From NCBI GenBank assembly GCA_964035545.1, contig OZ037769.1, positions 7,595,929 through 7,620,928 of the forward strand: a stretch of DNA of 25,000 nt. Reading direction: 5' to 3'. Position 1 is the stretch's first letter, and every line of letters begins with the position of its first letter. The notes beneath the pieces are model-generated. The model saw only the letters and a list, made by a program, of their open reading frames with translations. It had not been told where the DNA came from and did not search any database. This DNA comes from Bugula neritina. Its lineage: Eukaryota > Bryozoa > Gymnolaemata > Cheilostomatida > Bugulidae. The position numbers and the translations under genes are program-made. Shown here in pieces: positions 10,301 through 21,800 of the stretch.

Positions 10301-12808
10301 TTGGAGCTCATATACCAAAACCATTCATCTGCTAGTGATTTATAAATAATTTTCAATTCCTAAAAATTGATCAAATATAACATTCCATAGAAACATATTG
10401 TCTTTGAGTCACGCTATTTTACTTATAGCTAACTCAATTTGTTAATGCAAATTTATTGACAACAGAAGCAAGGGTAAGGTTTAGGCACTTACTTGTAGGT
10501 TATCAGGGGAGGTAACTACTGATGAGAGAGCAAATGCATGGCCAGAACACTTGTACAGACACTTAATAGAGTTTGTATCTGTTTCCCATTGCCAGACGTG
10601 TAACAACTGATCATGTGACCCAGTAACAAAAGTGTATGTATTATCATCTGAAACAATTAAATAATATTGTCTATATGACAACCACATTACAAAACAATAG
10701 ATATAAAATTAGAAATAATAGTTTGAATTTATATATAATGACAAATTTATTATATGTAATGTATTATAATGTTAGTATATGTAATGTAAAGTTATAACAT
10801 TAAAAAGGAGCTAACCTGATGAAATCCAACTAAGACATGTGACCGGGGCAGAGTGTGCAGGTAGAGTCAACAACTCTGTACCTTCATAGGTATGAATCTT
10901 TACTGTGTGGTCGTAGGAGCCAGAGAGAATACTAACACATGCAAGATACAAACACAAGATATATAAACACAATTAAATGATTTTTTGTTTTAAATAATCC
11001 AAGAGAGTTCTGACTTTTTTTCCAATTTTGTTCATGTATACCTATTATAGCCAGTATTTTACACTGAATTTTGCAACATGGTTTTATGTAATAAATCAAT
11101 CAATCAATATTAAAAACAAAATTACACATTGGTAGCCTGGGGGCTCCAGCACAATTTTAGCCTGAAGCTACAGCAAGTTGACAAAAAGGTCATGGCCATG
11201 GCTAGTTGCTGTGAGCAATAACTTTCCCAATAAAACATATAGAGTTTTAGCACTGCATTAGAACACGGCCTGTTATGTTGTGATGCAAAATATTGCACTT
11301 ACTATTTGCTGTTGCCTTGTACACAGCTAACCCAATCATTGTGAAGTATAGATTGTTCAGGAGAAGGTGAAGGTTGTTTCAATATAAACTCCACCCCCAC
11401 TACTTCTTCCTGTCAAATATTGCCAAAAAGCAACGACTATAGTTTATTTCATTAAAATATCGATTTTCAAAATAACTTTTTATTATATTTAAAAAAGAAA
11501 ATATCAAATAAATGTGGCTTTTGCTAAAAATTAAGAGACAGTTAAGATAAATCAATTTGCCACACAAGTGTTTTTTAAGAACAAGCCTACATGCATTAAT
11601 TTATTTTTTTACACAAATGCTAATATGACATACAGTTGATATTTCTTTGGACTCCATAAACTGAGCAATGGTAGTTCGAAGTAGCTCTCCATTGATAAGA
11701 AAATCAAATTCTGGATCACTGGCATCATCTAGTAAATCTAAAATATTATGTATATTTATATCAAAAAATTAAACACGGTTATTTTACTTTTAGTTGATAA
11801 TTTCTTTCAACAATAAATATTACTTCCTGATAGACATTGCATACAGTAATGACGACATTAAACAGGTTACCGTGAGACTGGAGACTTGAAATTAAGATCT
11901 TTGATAATTCAGCACATCCCGTATCTCCAGGAAGAGAAAAAGTAGACTTAGCAGCTGCATACCTTTGCAAACAACACCAATTATTCACCAACCAATCAAA
12001 TAATAGTTCATCTAACTAGTATTTTGAATTTGCAACATTTTCACCAATTAGATAAACACATTCAAAACTTAAACTCAACATAATTTAAGATGGTCACCAT
12101 ATTTTTACATTTGCAGTTATTGTAGAAAAAAAGTTGGCTGATTTGTGTTACTGCTTTGCAACGATATTGACAAAAGAACCCCATAGCTATCTTACATGAG
12201 TGCAAACAGAATACATTTTACAATGCAGGAAGACAAAAATATAAACAAAGATATATTGTTTAACCGGGTACACAACGCATTAATAAAGACACTTTGCCAT
12301 CCTGCGCTAGGTAATCTACATTTCGGTGCCATATCTTTGCTAGGTAGGCTTAATCTCGGGCTTTCTAATTGCATACAAAGTGCTAAGTGGCCAAGACTTA
12401 ATACAGGACACGACTTTATAGACTAATAATGTTAGAAAAACAGCAAAAGAAATGTGGCAGAATGTGAAGATAATTTGAATCTAAACAGTGTTTAGATCAG
12501 AAAAAAGTCTATATAACTTTTTTTCAACCTGTAATTTTTACCATACAAATGGTAGAATCTTACAGACCATTTAAAATGTGTGGTGCCACATGATGTGATT
12601 AAATGGAAATGCTGTGGTACCTGTTGACACTATGACAATTTTCATGAGCTACCTCACGCTAAACAGCGAATATATCAGAAGCCTAATCAAATACAACATG
12701 CTATTTAATAAGGAAACACAAATATATAAATGCATACCTTTTAAGCTTTGTGAACAACTTCACTTGTGCATGTGCCTGTGTCAAACCATCACCTTGAGCT
12801 GCTGCCAT
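7315..12808 (-). CDS. WDR12: WDR12 (Ytm1 homologue), ribosome biogenesis WD-repeat protein
   Basis: Eleven exons join in phase: 12738-12808, 11871-11962, 11634-11737, 11303-11409, 10816-10931, 10493-10647, 9810-9935, 9280-9420, 8705-8810, 8118-8250, 7315-7450, giving 428 aa (human: 423). In the known family it joins PES1 and BOP1 in the nucleolar PeBoW complex for 60S maturation. Residues 1 to about 100 form the NLE ubiquitin-like domain that contacts midasin; Glu90-Glu91 align by eye near yeast Ytm1 Glu80. Seven WD blades follow, with strand ends [62 protein letters not shown] and [11 protein letters not shown] charged loop with KKRK after blade 3 is a likely nuclear localisation signal. Donors after exons 2 (GTAACC) and 7 (GTCTGA) are weak. 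Introns over 300 bp show no other genes; intron 7 carries a SINE. The gene is convergent with CISD3. Confidence 0.96.
9645..9745 (-). repeat. tRNA-derived SINE with A and B boxes
   Basis: Lies in WDR12 intron 7, same strand as the gene. On the minus strand 9735-9721 reads TGGTCTAGGGGTTAG (A box) and 9693-9679 reads TGGGTTCCATTCCCA, a perfect T arm containing the B box. The acceptor-arm ends do not pair, so it is not a working tRNA. The body after the head (9670-9653, CATTAGTGATGTTAGGAA) is shared with 515-590, which shows a dispersed family. The 3' limit is uncertain. Confidence 0.75.
11963..12737. other. WDR12 first intron with a GC-richer block
   Basis: A 775-bp intron. Around 12260-12425 the sequence is visibly richer in G+C than the rest of the intron and is open on the plus strand (76 codons, 12196-12426) and partly on the minus strand. 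I recognise no protein motif and no convincing C/D snoRNA boxes. It could be an intronic noncoding RNA or a decayed repeat. Confidence 0.3.
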
Positions 12809-13239
12809 CTTTCTAACCTTTTCTTTCTTATATTTACGAATTAGATAGGTGATATTGAATAAGTTGCATCCAAATATGGTGCAGTCAATGTGGTGATAGA
12901 ATGGTCTGTTATAACTTAATTACAACTACCACTGTCCCACAACTCAAAATTTAGATAGTGAGCAATAAAAAATATTAGTTAACTGGTAAACAATTTGTGA
13001 TCTAACTTCTAGTGATTAAACCTATAAAACTAAAACCAAAGTTTATCTAAATGTAGCTACCCAATGCATACAGTTTCTTGTGTGAAAAGCTGTACATTTA
13101 AAAAATAGAGTTGACATAAAGTTAATCATTGCAGTATATATATTATTGTAGTGACTTTGAAGCCAGACCTTGTAGCTGGTAAGCCTAAGAAATCTGGATA
13201 GCAATTTATACTATACGTACTCATATCTTAAAGTAATCA
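12809..13239. other. WDR12 upstream region
   Basis: It carries the 5' UTR and promoter of WDR12. The start codon is in AAAGATGGCAGC, which resembles a YY1 site. A pyrimidine-rich tract lies immediately 5' of the start on the plus strand. No other gene is visible. Confidence 0.4.
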
Positions 13240-14815
13240 ACATTGCGATTAACATAGTGACATTGGCCGTGAAAGTCAGAGTCACAGTGACTGAGTAAGT
13301 CAGTGCGACAGTCAAACTCAATCACATTGTCACAGTCATCGACATGATTATCCAAATCTTAAATGTTGATAATCATGATAATTATACATTTATCATCGTA
13401 TTAATTTTCAAGTTGAAGTTATTGTTAATAAAAATAATATTAACAATTAATGATGACCATAATCATAATGATGAATGGTACCTGATAGTGATGAGCGATG
13501 ATTGATAACGATATTATTATCAATATCAATATTTATATGAACATTAATATGAGAACAATATCAATTATCATACTATTTTAGTTTCAACTGTCATTAGCAT
13601 AAAGATAATTATAATATAAATATATTTATTCATAATGTGATGCTATGTTTATCACAATCTGTATGATTATGATTATGATAATCATGACAGGACTGATGCC
13701 TCAGCCTAAGGGTCATATTACACCAGCTAAGGCTACTCCTAGTACAGCAGTTTTAGTACTTGCACAATGACTATGAGGATGACAGTGACTATGACTCATG
13801 ACTCATGAGTATCAATATGAGTATGACAGTCAACATCACTGTAAGCACTATGACTATCGGTATCACAGTATCAGCATCATACTCATAGAATAGGAATCAT
13901 TCTGGTAGTGAAACTCAAACTAAATGCGATACTCAGCCGGAATTTCATAATCATGGTGATTCTCATACTGATGAGTAAGCATCAATGAGTATGAGTATCA
14001 CTATCAATATCAGTATTAGTATTACCATGTTGAGTTCATGGTCTATAAGTTTGAGATTCAGGCTGAGTATGAATATGACTATGAGTGTGAGTATCACTAT
14101 GACTATCGTCTATCATTGATTGTACATTACACTGTAAGTGTAGTGTATCAGTATGTATTACTATCAGCTACTTATCCAGTATCACCATCAATATGAATAT
14201 GAGTATTGTATTCATTTTCATATTCATATTGTAATTGAATTAGATTATGATTCCTTGACTATAACTATAAGTATAACTGTATAAGTATGAGTATCGCTAT
14301 CACTATAACATTACCTATAACTTATAAGTTATACTATAAGAGTTAAGACTAACAGTAAGTCTATTACTATTACTATTAGTGTTACTGTATTAGTATTACT
14401 GTAAAGTCAAAGTGTAATACTAATACTAATAGTAATATCACTATCAGCATCACTATCAGTATCACTATGAGTATGAGTATGTCTATGAGTTTCAGTATGA
14501 CTATTACTTTCAGTCTCGCACTCACAGTATCAGTATGAGTAACTCACTCAGTCACTGTCATTCCCACTCTCACTCTGACTCTGACTCTCATTTTCAGACA
14601 CATTCTGATTCTCATTCTGGTTCCCAATGGCAATAATAATATGAATATTATTCTGATTCATAATCACAATGACACTCACAGTCACACTGTGAGTGTTACC
14701 AACACTAACAGTGACTGTGAGTGAGTGTGACTGACACTGACAGTGAGTGTGACGTCAGGACCATCACCATGTCACAGTCTGAGTCACCAGTCACTGTCAG
14801 AGCCACAGTGTTTAG
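13240..14815. repeat. Long degenerate simple-sequence block, (NASTAT)n and GTGACT/GTGAGT variants
   Basis: About 1.5 kb of cryptically simple DNA. The core at roughly 13780-14520 is variants of GAGTAT, CACTAT, CAGTAT, TAGTAT and their complements with period near 6. 14560-14600 shifts to ACTCTG/ACTCTC, and 14660-14815 to CACAGT/GTGAGT. Both strands' motifs alternate, so self-pairing is frequent; ACACTCACAGT and ACTGTGAGTGT at 14672-14696 form a perfect 11-bp stem with a 3-nt loop. The same composition occurs at 4139-4290. Confidence 0.75.
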
Positions 14816-15001
14816 CAATCCACAATACTGGCAATAGGCATAGCTTTTGTACACCATTAAAAATTGAGCTAAAAAAATTATAGTTAAACGCTGTAGTATT
14901 ATTTAAAACCCTGTAAAACTTAAGATAACCGTAACTATAAGGCAAAAATAAGAATTTAAATTCTTGAATCAAAATGCGAAAAAAGCCATGCGTAAATACT
15001 G

Positions 15002-15172
15002 AATTGTTCTATAAGCAGCTCTGAGTTGGGGGTGACTAAGTGCGGTAGTTTGCGTTTCTCAGATTTTTAGTTGAGAGTTTCAATTGGCACTTGAAACCCC
15101 CAACTCTACGCTCAAGAATTTCAAACTACTGCACTCAGTCACTCCTAATTAAAAGCTGTTTATAAAACAATT
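15002..15172. repeat. 171-bp foldback element (long imperfect palindrome)
   Basis: The left arm (15002-15083) and the reverse complement of the right arm (15091-15172) agree at about 60 of 82 positions by hand count, with a 7-bp centre. The outer 50 bp are best conserved and most differences there are transitions. There is no coding capacity. It resembles a MITE or foldback element; no target-site duplication is evident. A hairpin RNA precursor is an alternative. Confidence 0.75.
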
Positions 15173-17095
15173 GGTAAAACTATAACGCTTTAGCCTGTAG
15201 TTAATATATATTATGATTGCTTACTGATTAGTTCGGCGTCCACGCGAAAAGTTCGTTTCTGTTTAGGCCACAATCACGTCCCAGTCTATTTGTATGCGAT
15301 TGACCTAGCGACTTTAGGCATTTCTAATTCAAAAGTTTCAACCAATAATAATAATAAACCATTGGTTAGCTCCAATAGCGTAAAAATATCATCAGCTGGG
15401 GGTTGAGGTGCTGCTGCAGGACACTTGAATTGTTGAATATCTTACAATTGCTAATTATGTTACACTTACCTTATAGTTTATTTTACTGGTTGCCTTAAAA
15501 TATGAAATATCACAAGTTTCTGCAACAAAACCACAACTTCAGATGAACTGTATAAAAATATCCGAACACTCCAAAAACCTAAAGATACAAGAATATTTAC
15601 ACAGAATGTTGCCAATACTCATTGGAACGAGTTTGAGATATTTTAGGATCTACTAAACTAAAAGCGTTTTCAAATGGGACTCTCTGAACTTGCCTTCTGA
15701 ACTTCTTACAAGAAAGCAAAATAAGCAAAATACTCAATAGTACTTGTGGCTGTTATTATTACCACTGCAGCTTTTGTAAAATATTTTCTTTTACTTCAGT
15801 AAATACCAGAAAGTCTAGTATCGATTTTAAAAGCATGTTACCTGATAACTTTATCATACATTAGGCATTATAGTGTGAAGTAGCAGCTGTGTAAATAATA
15901 CATGTGTATAGCTAATATATTATTTTTCCAAGTTTAAAATAATTTTCAATTACACTCTGTCAGGTTATGAGGCAGAGTGCAAGCAATGCACCTCAGTAAT
16001 GAAATGTTAGTGACTAGTGCACATGATTTTAAATTACATGCATGTTATTTTTACTTGAACGTTCATATAATTTTTATGTTTACTGATTTTACAAAGGCTA
16101 TACAAATTATTGGCCTGTGATCAGAGATGAATTAAATATTAGAGGTCAGAACCCAGAATAAACTCCCATCTGAAAGCTGCAGTCATCTCAAGGTTTGAAC
16201 AAGGAATTGAAGCAGTATACATACCAGACAACTTAGCCTAGCCTCTGTCAGGGGAGAAGAGAAGGGGTGGTAGCTGGTGACTTACTTGCAAACACTTTCC
16301 CTAAATAACAATGCTATTATAGACATAGGAACTTCATCACGTACCCTTACTGCCTGATAGTCAACGCATTAAGTTGAATTATTGTTGCATTTACTATAAA
16401 CTGCATGCATGTTTTTTGTAAATTTTTTTCTTTGATGTGAATAAATATGCATGCATCATAACATGTATGGGTGTAGAATATAATAAATTACAGCAAGATT
16501 TTTCAACTACAAACTTTATTATTTCTTTAATACAATATTTATCAAACAAAGATTTCTGGACTTGCATAAGAGGGATATAATTATTGACAGCAAGTACACC
16601 CAATACATAGTAATGCATTGTTTTGACAAAAAAGTTTGCAGTGCATGCTGTCAAAATGTATCTTCATCAACAAATATTGTAGGAATTAGTTTGTATTTCA
16701 CTGAGCATTATTATGAAACTTGCACCACCACAAACCTGTTTTTGGTATTCAACAATATCATGGTGCATGCCCTGACATTTATTAGCATAAAGACCACTAC
16801 ATAGCACTCTGACTGTAGCTATGAAGTGACCTAATTTCTGGTCAATATACTTCACATTAAACTTTATTTGAACAACCTTTTATGTAAAAAAGCTGCACTG
16901 AAAACATGTTATCATAAGCTTTTTAATGCATGACTAGAAACATAAATATAAATTCACTTAGCTATTTCACAAAACAGGAAGTTACAAGTGTATAATCACT
17001 AAGTTGGACAGCAACAAACTAGAATCTAGCAATAAGGTGTAGTGACGATGTGATGATACCGTTGTCTACAGTAATATGGGCATTTGAGAAATATA
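15173..17095. other. Intergenic stretch, no gene recognised
   Basis: AT-rich with short overlapping open frames at 16394-16855 on both strands that show no motif. About 16140-16310 is somewhat richer in G+C and may be a decayed repeat. No RNA gene is supported. Confidence 0.5.
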
Positions 17096-17099
17096 TAAT

Positions 17100-17385
17100 T
17101 TAAAAAAAATTTATGTGATATTGTATCAGATTGTATTATATTACATAATTTTGATCCTAATATAATATAGCATATTATATAGCATTGTTTTATAATATAG
17201 TATATGCATTATATTGCATTGTATTATACTGTTTTATATAATCTTGTAAGGTAACACTATATTGTAATGTAATATAAAGAGTATTTTATAATATTTTAGT
17301 ATGTAATGTGCAATAATATAATATTGTATTTTACTATCTTATACTGGATTTTATTATATTACAATATATTGTATAATTATTATGA
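17100..17385. repeat. AT-rich low-complexity tract
   Basis: Almost only A and T, built of degenerate TATAATATA, TATTATATT and TTGTATTATA words, directly before the minisatellite. Confidence 0.65.
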
Positions 17386-17482
17386 AGATAACCCTGAAAA
17401 TAAATAACAGAAAAATATTTTATAACCATCTATATTAGACTATTTTTCAATGACTACTGTTAGATCTTAATTTATACACTGA

Positions 17483-18107
17483 GGTGAGCTAGAGTAGTAA
17501 TGTATCAACACATCTAGGTGAGCTAAAGTAGTAATGTATCAACACACTAGGTGAGCTAGAGTAGTAATGTATCAGCACACTAGATGAGCTAGAGTAGCAA
17601 TGTATCAACACACTAGGTGAGCTAGAATAGTAATGTATCAACACACTAGGTGGTCTAGAGTAGTAATGTATCAACACATTTAGGTGAGCTAGAGTAGTAA
17701 TGTATCAGCACACTAGATGAGCTAGAGTAGCAATGTATCAACACACTAGGTGAGCTAGAATAGTAATGTATCAACACACTAGGTGGTCTAGAGTAGTAAT
17801 GTATCAACACATTTAGGTGAGCTAGAGTAGTAATGTATCAGCACACTAGATGAGCTAGAGTAGCAATGTATCAACACACTAGGTGAGCTAGAATAGTAAT
17901 GTATCAACACACTAGGTGGTCTAGAGTAGTAATGTATCAACACATTTAGGTGAGCTAGAGTAGTAATGTATCAGCACACTAGATGAGCTAGAGTAGCAAT
18001 GTATCAACACACTAGGTGAGCTAGAATAGTAATGTATCAACACATGTAGATGAGCTAGAATAGTAATGTATCAGCACACTAGGTGAGCTAGAATAGTAAT
18101 GTATCAA
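17483..18107. repeat. 33-bp minisatellite with a 133-bp higher-order repeat
   Basis: Eighteen full units plus one partial unit, each starting near GGTGAGCTAGAGTAGTAATG. Units are 33 bp, with a few of 34 bp. Four unit types (33, 33, 33 and 34 bp) form a 133-bp block, present as three copies that read as identical at 17550-17682, 17683-17815 and 17816-17948, with a diverged fourth at 17949-18081. Because 33 is a multiple of three, the minus strand stays open for 62 codons as an 11-residue repeat; I treat that frame as a by-product. Confidence 0.95.
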
Positions 18108-18834
18108 ACTGTATGCCAATATACTTGTAACTAAATAGCATATTGATTAGTATGTTAGTTGTATATGTTTGTATGCAATCATTCCATGGCAATATGGGAC
18201 ATTGACTTATGCATGTAACACTATATTTATCTCAGTATGTAATAGAAAAAATAATCTTTTAAATAAATCAACTTCTTTACTTGCATATGTAAAATAACCA
18301 CCAAATATTTGCTGTCTAATATTTGCTGCCGGCTTGTTAAACCTCACCGTAGCCTGGCATCATATTCTCTAATCAATAATACAAAACAATATTTTCATTT
18401 ACTTAGTCTTCACTCTTGAAATATTATTTTTCATCATTGCTTTAGTGATCCTTCAATGCCGCATGTTGTATATAAAGTATTAATTCACATTGCTAATTGT
18501 TTGCCTATTGTTGCCATCAGTCTCACTATACTTGACCAGTTATTAGTCTACTGTGCTTAGCAACACTGTACAATCAGCTTTTATCCAATCACTTTGAACC
18601 AACCAAACCAGTAGTTAAACACAAACAATTCTTGTAATAGGTTCTTAATGTGCTTTTATTGATAAAATAAATTACGTGTTAAGACTATTTTAATAAACTA
18701 TCGTATGTGTTTAAGTAGAGCTGCAAAGGTGTGTAATAGCTATATGTACAGAAGTTTCTATAACTGCAGTTTGTGGTTAGTATAAGTTATATTATTTCAT
18801 GTATGTCACTGTTTTACTATAGTGAATTCGTGTG
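18108..18834. other. Upstream region of the 329-aa gene
   Basis: Contains a CCAAT motif near 18584 and an X-box half site GTTGCCAT at 18510-18517. The transcription start is not determined. An in-frame TGA at 18823 closes the reading frame upstream of the chosen ATG. Confidence 0.35.
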
Positions 18835-21800
18835 ATGTTTAAGCAGGCTAAGGATAGTTTACAAGTGACTTCTTCTTACAGAGCTGGTTTAGTAGGTGTT
18901 AGTAACCCACAACTTCCCAAGTAAGTTCCTGTTCAGCTGAAGATATAATGCACATCACATATAATCTACATGTGAATATAGTCTAAATTTCTTGTTAACT
19001 TTGTATGTAATGCTGTTCTATAAAGCTGCAGCTTCTTACACTTGTCTATGCTCTAGATTACGTATTGATATGAATTAAAATAACCCTTGCTTGTTTTTTA
19101 CATGTTAGGTTTAATTGAAAAGCCCCACAAGTTTTTAATTCTATTTCAGCAGTCCTGAAATTTGGGATATAGATATTTTTCCTGCAGGCCATAAATGTTT
19201 CACATTATTTGAATAGTGTTGTAACTTAAGATATGTGCTTTAGATTCTAGAAACTACATGAAATATTACATGTAGTTATAGAGATATTTTATATTCTACT
19301 TTGATTAAATAAAATACTTTGTTATAATAAAAAAAGTTATAAATTAAGAGTCAAAGTGTATGTAGTAATAGTTTGTATCCTTCTAGAACAATGGCAGCTC
19401 AACCATTTCACAGAATGGCACCTGTGCCACCTCATCTCTCCTACAAGCCTGAGATTAGCACATACATGGACCATTTCAGGGTGCCTAGGCAGCCCCCCAG
19501 AAGAAGATATGTTTTGCCACCGGTAAGAATGAACTGCTACACTAATTATGTTTGGTACACTATATTCTGGCAGTTCTAGTTTATCAACTTATATGTTTTG
19601 TTCTCTTTGAACAATGAAAAGGTTTCACATAACCTGTATGCTTGTCAAAGTATGCCAGATAAGTGATTGCGCTTTTTTCAAAGCTACACACTCAAGCTGT
19701 TTGTGTGTATATTACATGAATTGCAAAATATTACATAAGTGGAAGCATGCAATAACCTAACAACCACTACTTAGAGGTATTATAAACTACTAAAGATATT
19801 AAAATAATCATGCCATTCCTCGCTCTGTATCCATGATGTAAGCTACCTTTACAAATTTAGTCATTACATTGGGCTTTCACAATAGCAGACACAACCTTTT
19901 ATTTGTTCTTTCATTATAATATAAGAATTCATGTTCATGTATTTAAAGTATAATGGCCCCTTAAATGCTTTCAGCTACTAATTATGGAAAAGGGTTGTTG
20001 AGATGTTTATCATAGTTATTCTGTCACATTGAGGGTTTTTAAATTACATCTTATGACATGCAAAATGTTTTAAATGGTTTAATTTATAAATAATCATATT
20101 TGCACTCAATTTCTAATATTTTATTCAAACAACCCATTAGATGCTACATTAATGGTTTTATTTGAGAAATGACATGTAATATAAAATAAGTTACTTCAAT
20201 TATATTATTTTACAATAAATTGCTTTAGCTACAATTTGTAAAATTAATTATGTCACACGATCAGTATAGGTGTCAGCCACTCAAGTAACCTTACACTACC
20301 TGCCACCAACTGCCACTAACTGCCACTAACTGCTTGTTGTATTATAGTCTCTAAACCTCCAGCAATTGTAACCATTAAGCCATCAAAACTTTTAAGCATG
20401 AAAATGGAGGAATCATATGACAAATGTATATAGAAATATAATAGACCATGTTCTATAGTCAAAATAATGCTTGTAGCATTATATGCAGCCTACTAACATT
20501 TTAATAATATAAGATGAATCCCACTACTCACTGACAAATAACAGGTTATAGAATGTATTTTACAGGAATTTCTATTACGAGCTCGACCAGCATCAGCTAA
20601 ACCTGCGGCAGATATGAACCCCGGACCTCGAATGCCTAAGGTGAAGGTATGTACAGTAACTAGCCAATACTTCGTAGTATAAATTATAAAAGTTACTTGC
20701 TAGAATCAATAGTCAATTAAAGCTGTAGGTTCTGAGCTAGCTTTGTTATAATTGTCCTCCATATAAAGTTACCAGCTAATGGATACTTCTAGTCTACCTG
20801 ACACACAAGTTAAAGGTTTGATCTCACTTGGCAAAATAATGAGACAGCTGATTAAATTTATTTTTAAAACTCGAATCATTTGTGAATAGAGAACTGAAAC
20901 AGCTACATTTTTTAACGCTGCAAATAAATCACCAGTGAAGCTCGCTTATTTTTATTTAACGAATTACAGATTTATATTTAGTATTAATGTCACATTTACA
21001 CTTATAGTCATTTATAAAGTATTAATATAAATATGCAAACAAAAGACAACCTGCATCACTTTTACAGTGTCTCAGTTGATAGATTCTGCTGGTCAAGTAG
21101 ATTGTCCGCTCCTGCCTTTTCTCCTAGTTTACTTTTTCATATGTTTTACTCATTGCAGTGTTTTGATTCGTGAAATATTTGCTATGTAACTGTAACTTTG
21201 CTTTCTTGTTGAAGACTACAGTCAAGGACTACATGGATTCAATGTTGAAAATGACAGGCAATGATTTCCCTGTATACAATGCTAGAGTTGATATACCATG
21301 CAAGTCTGGTGAGTTTATTACATACAAGTCTATGTACACCCAACTATACAAATTCTCTTTACGTCTGCATAAAGCTAATTGTGATGATAATTGTGACTGC
21401 TTTAGCTCAACCTAGTGACAAGCAACGAAGAGATTTGAACAGGATTGCAAGAACAGGGTTTGGTATTTCAGATACAAGTGCGAGGGACATCGTGAGGAAA
21501 GACCGTAAGTATTAATGGCTTGTATTAAAAGGCTCTCACAAACTGTGTGTCTAGTTAGAGTTATCCCCCATCTGCTTTTGCATTGTGCTTCATGATCACA
21601 CGCAACACTATGATAACACTTTCAGCAAGTAAGCTAGCAATAACCTATTGAATGCAGTACGTTTTACACATTTAGTAAAGTATCTTAGCAGATTGACAAT
21701 GTTCTCTGATTAGATAAGCAATTTCAAAAAGTTTATGTACAAATTTTTTAAAAAGCTTCATTAATTACAATTTTGAGTGCTGCTCTTCTGCCATCACAAT

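Noticed and set aside
12614-12844. 76-codon plus-strand open frame over WDR12 exon 1
   Set aside because: It is the antisense shadow of the WDR12 first exon and its flanks.
16140-16310. GC-richer stretch that might be an exon or repeat
   Set aside because: Stops in all frames that I checked, and no splice-bounded open frame or repeat partner in the window.
17489-17677. 62-codon minus-strand open frame with an 11-residue repeat (VLIHYYSSSPS type)
   Set aside because: It lies wholly within the 33-bp minisatellite; the frame is open only because the unit length is a multiple of three.
17483-18107. CRISPR-like direct repeats
   Set aside because: Units are contiguous with no unique spacers, and the genome is eukaryotic; this is a minisatellite.
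18510-18565. X-box half sites (GTTGCCAT; AGCAAC) upstream of the 329-aa gene
   Set aside because: The two halves are about 40 bp apart and do not form one RFX site.
21067-21105. tRNA A-box-like sequence (CTCAGTTGATAGA)
   Set aside because: Matches about 10 of 12 A-box positions, but no B box or cloverleaf follows; too weak to call a tRNA or SINE.
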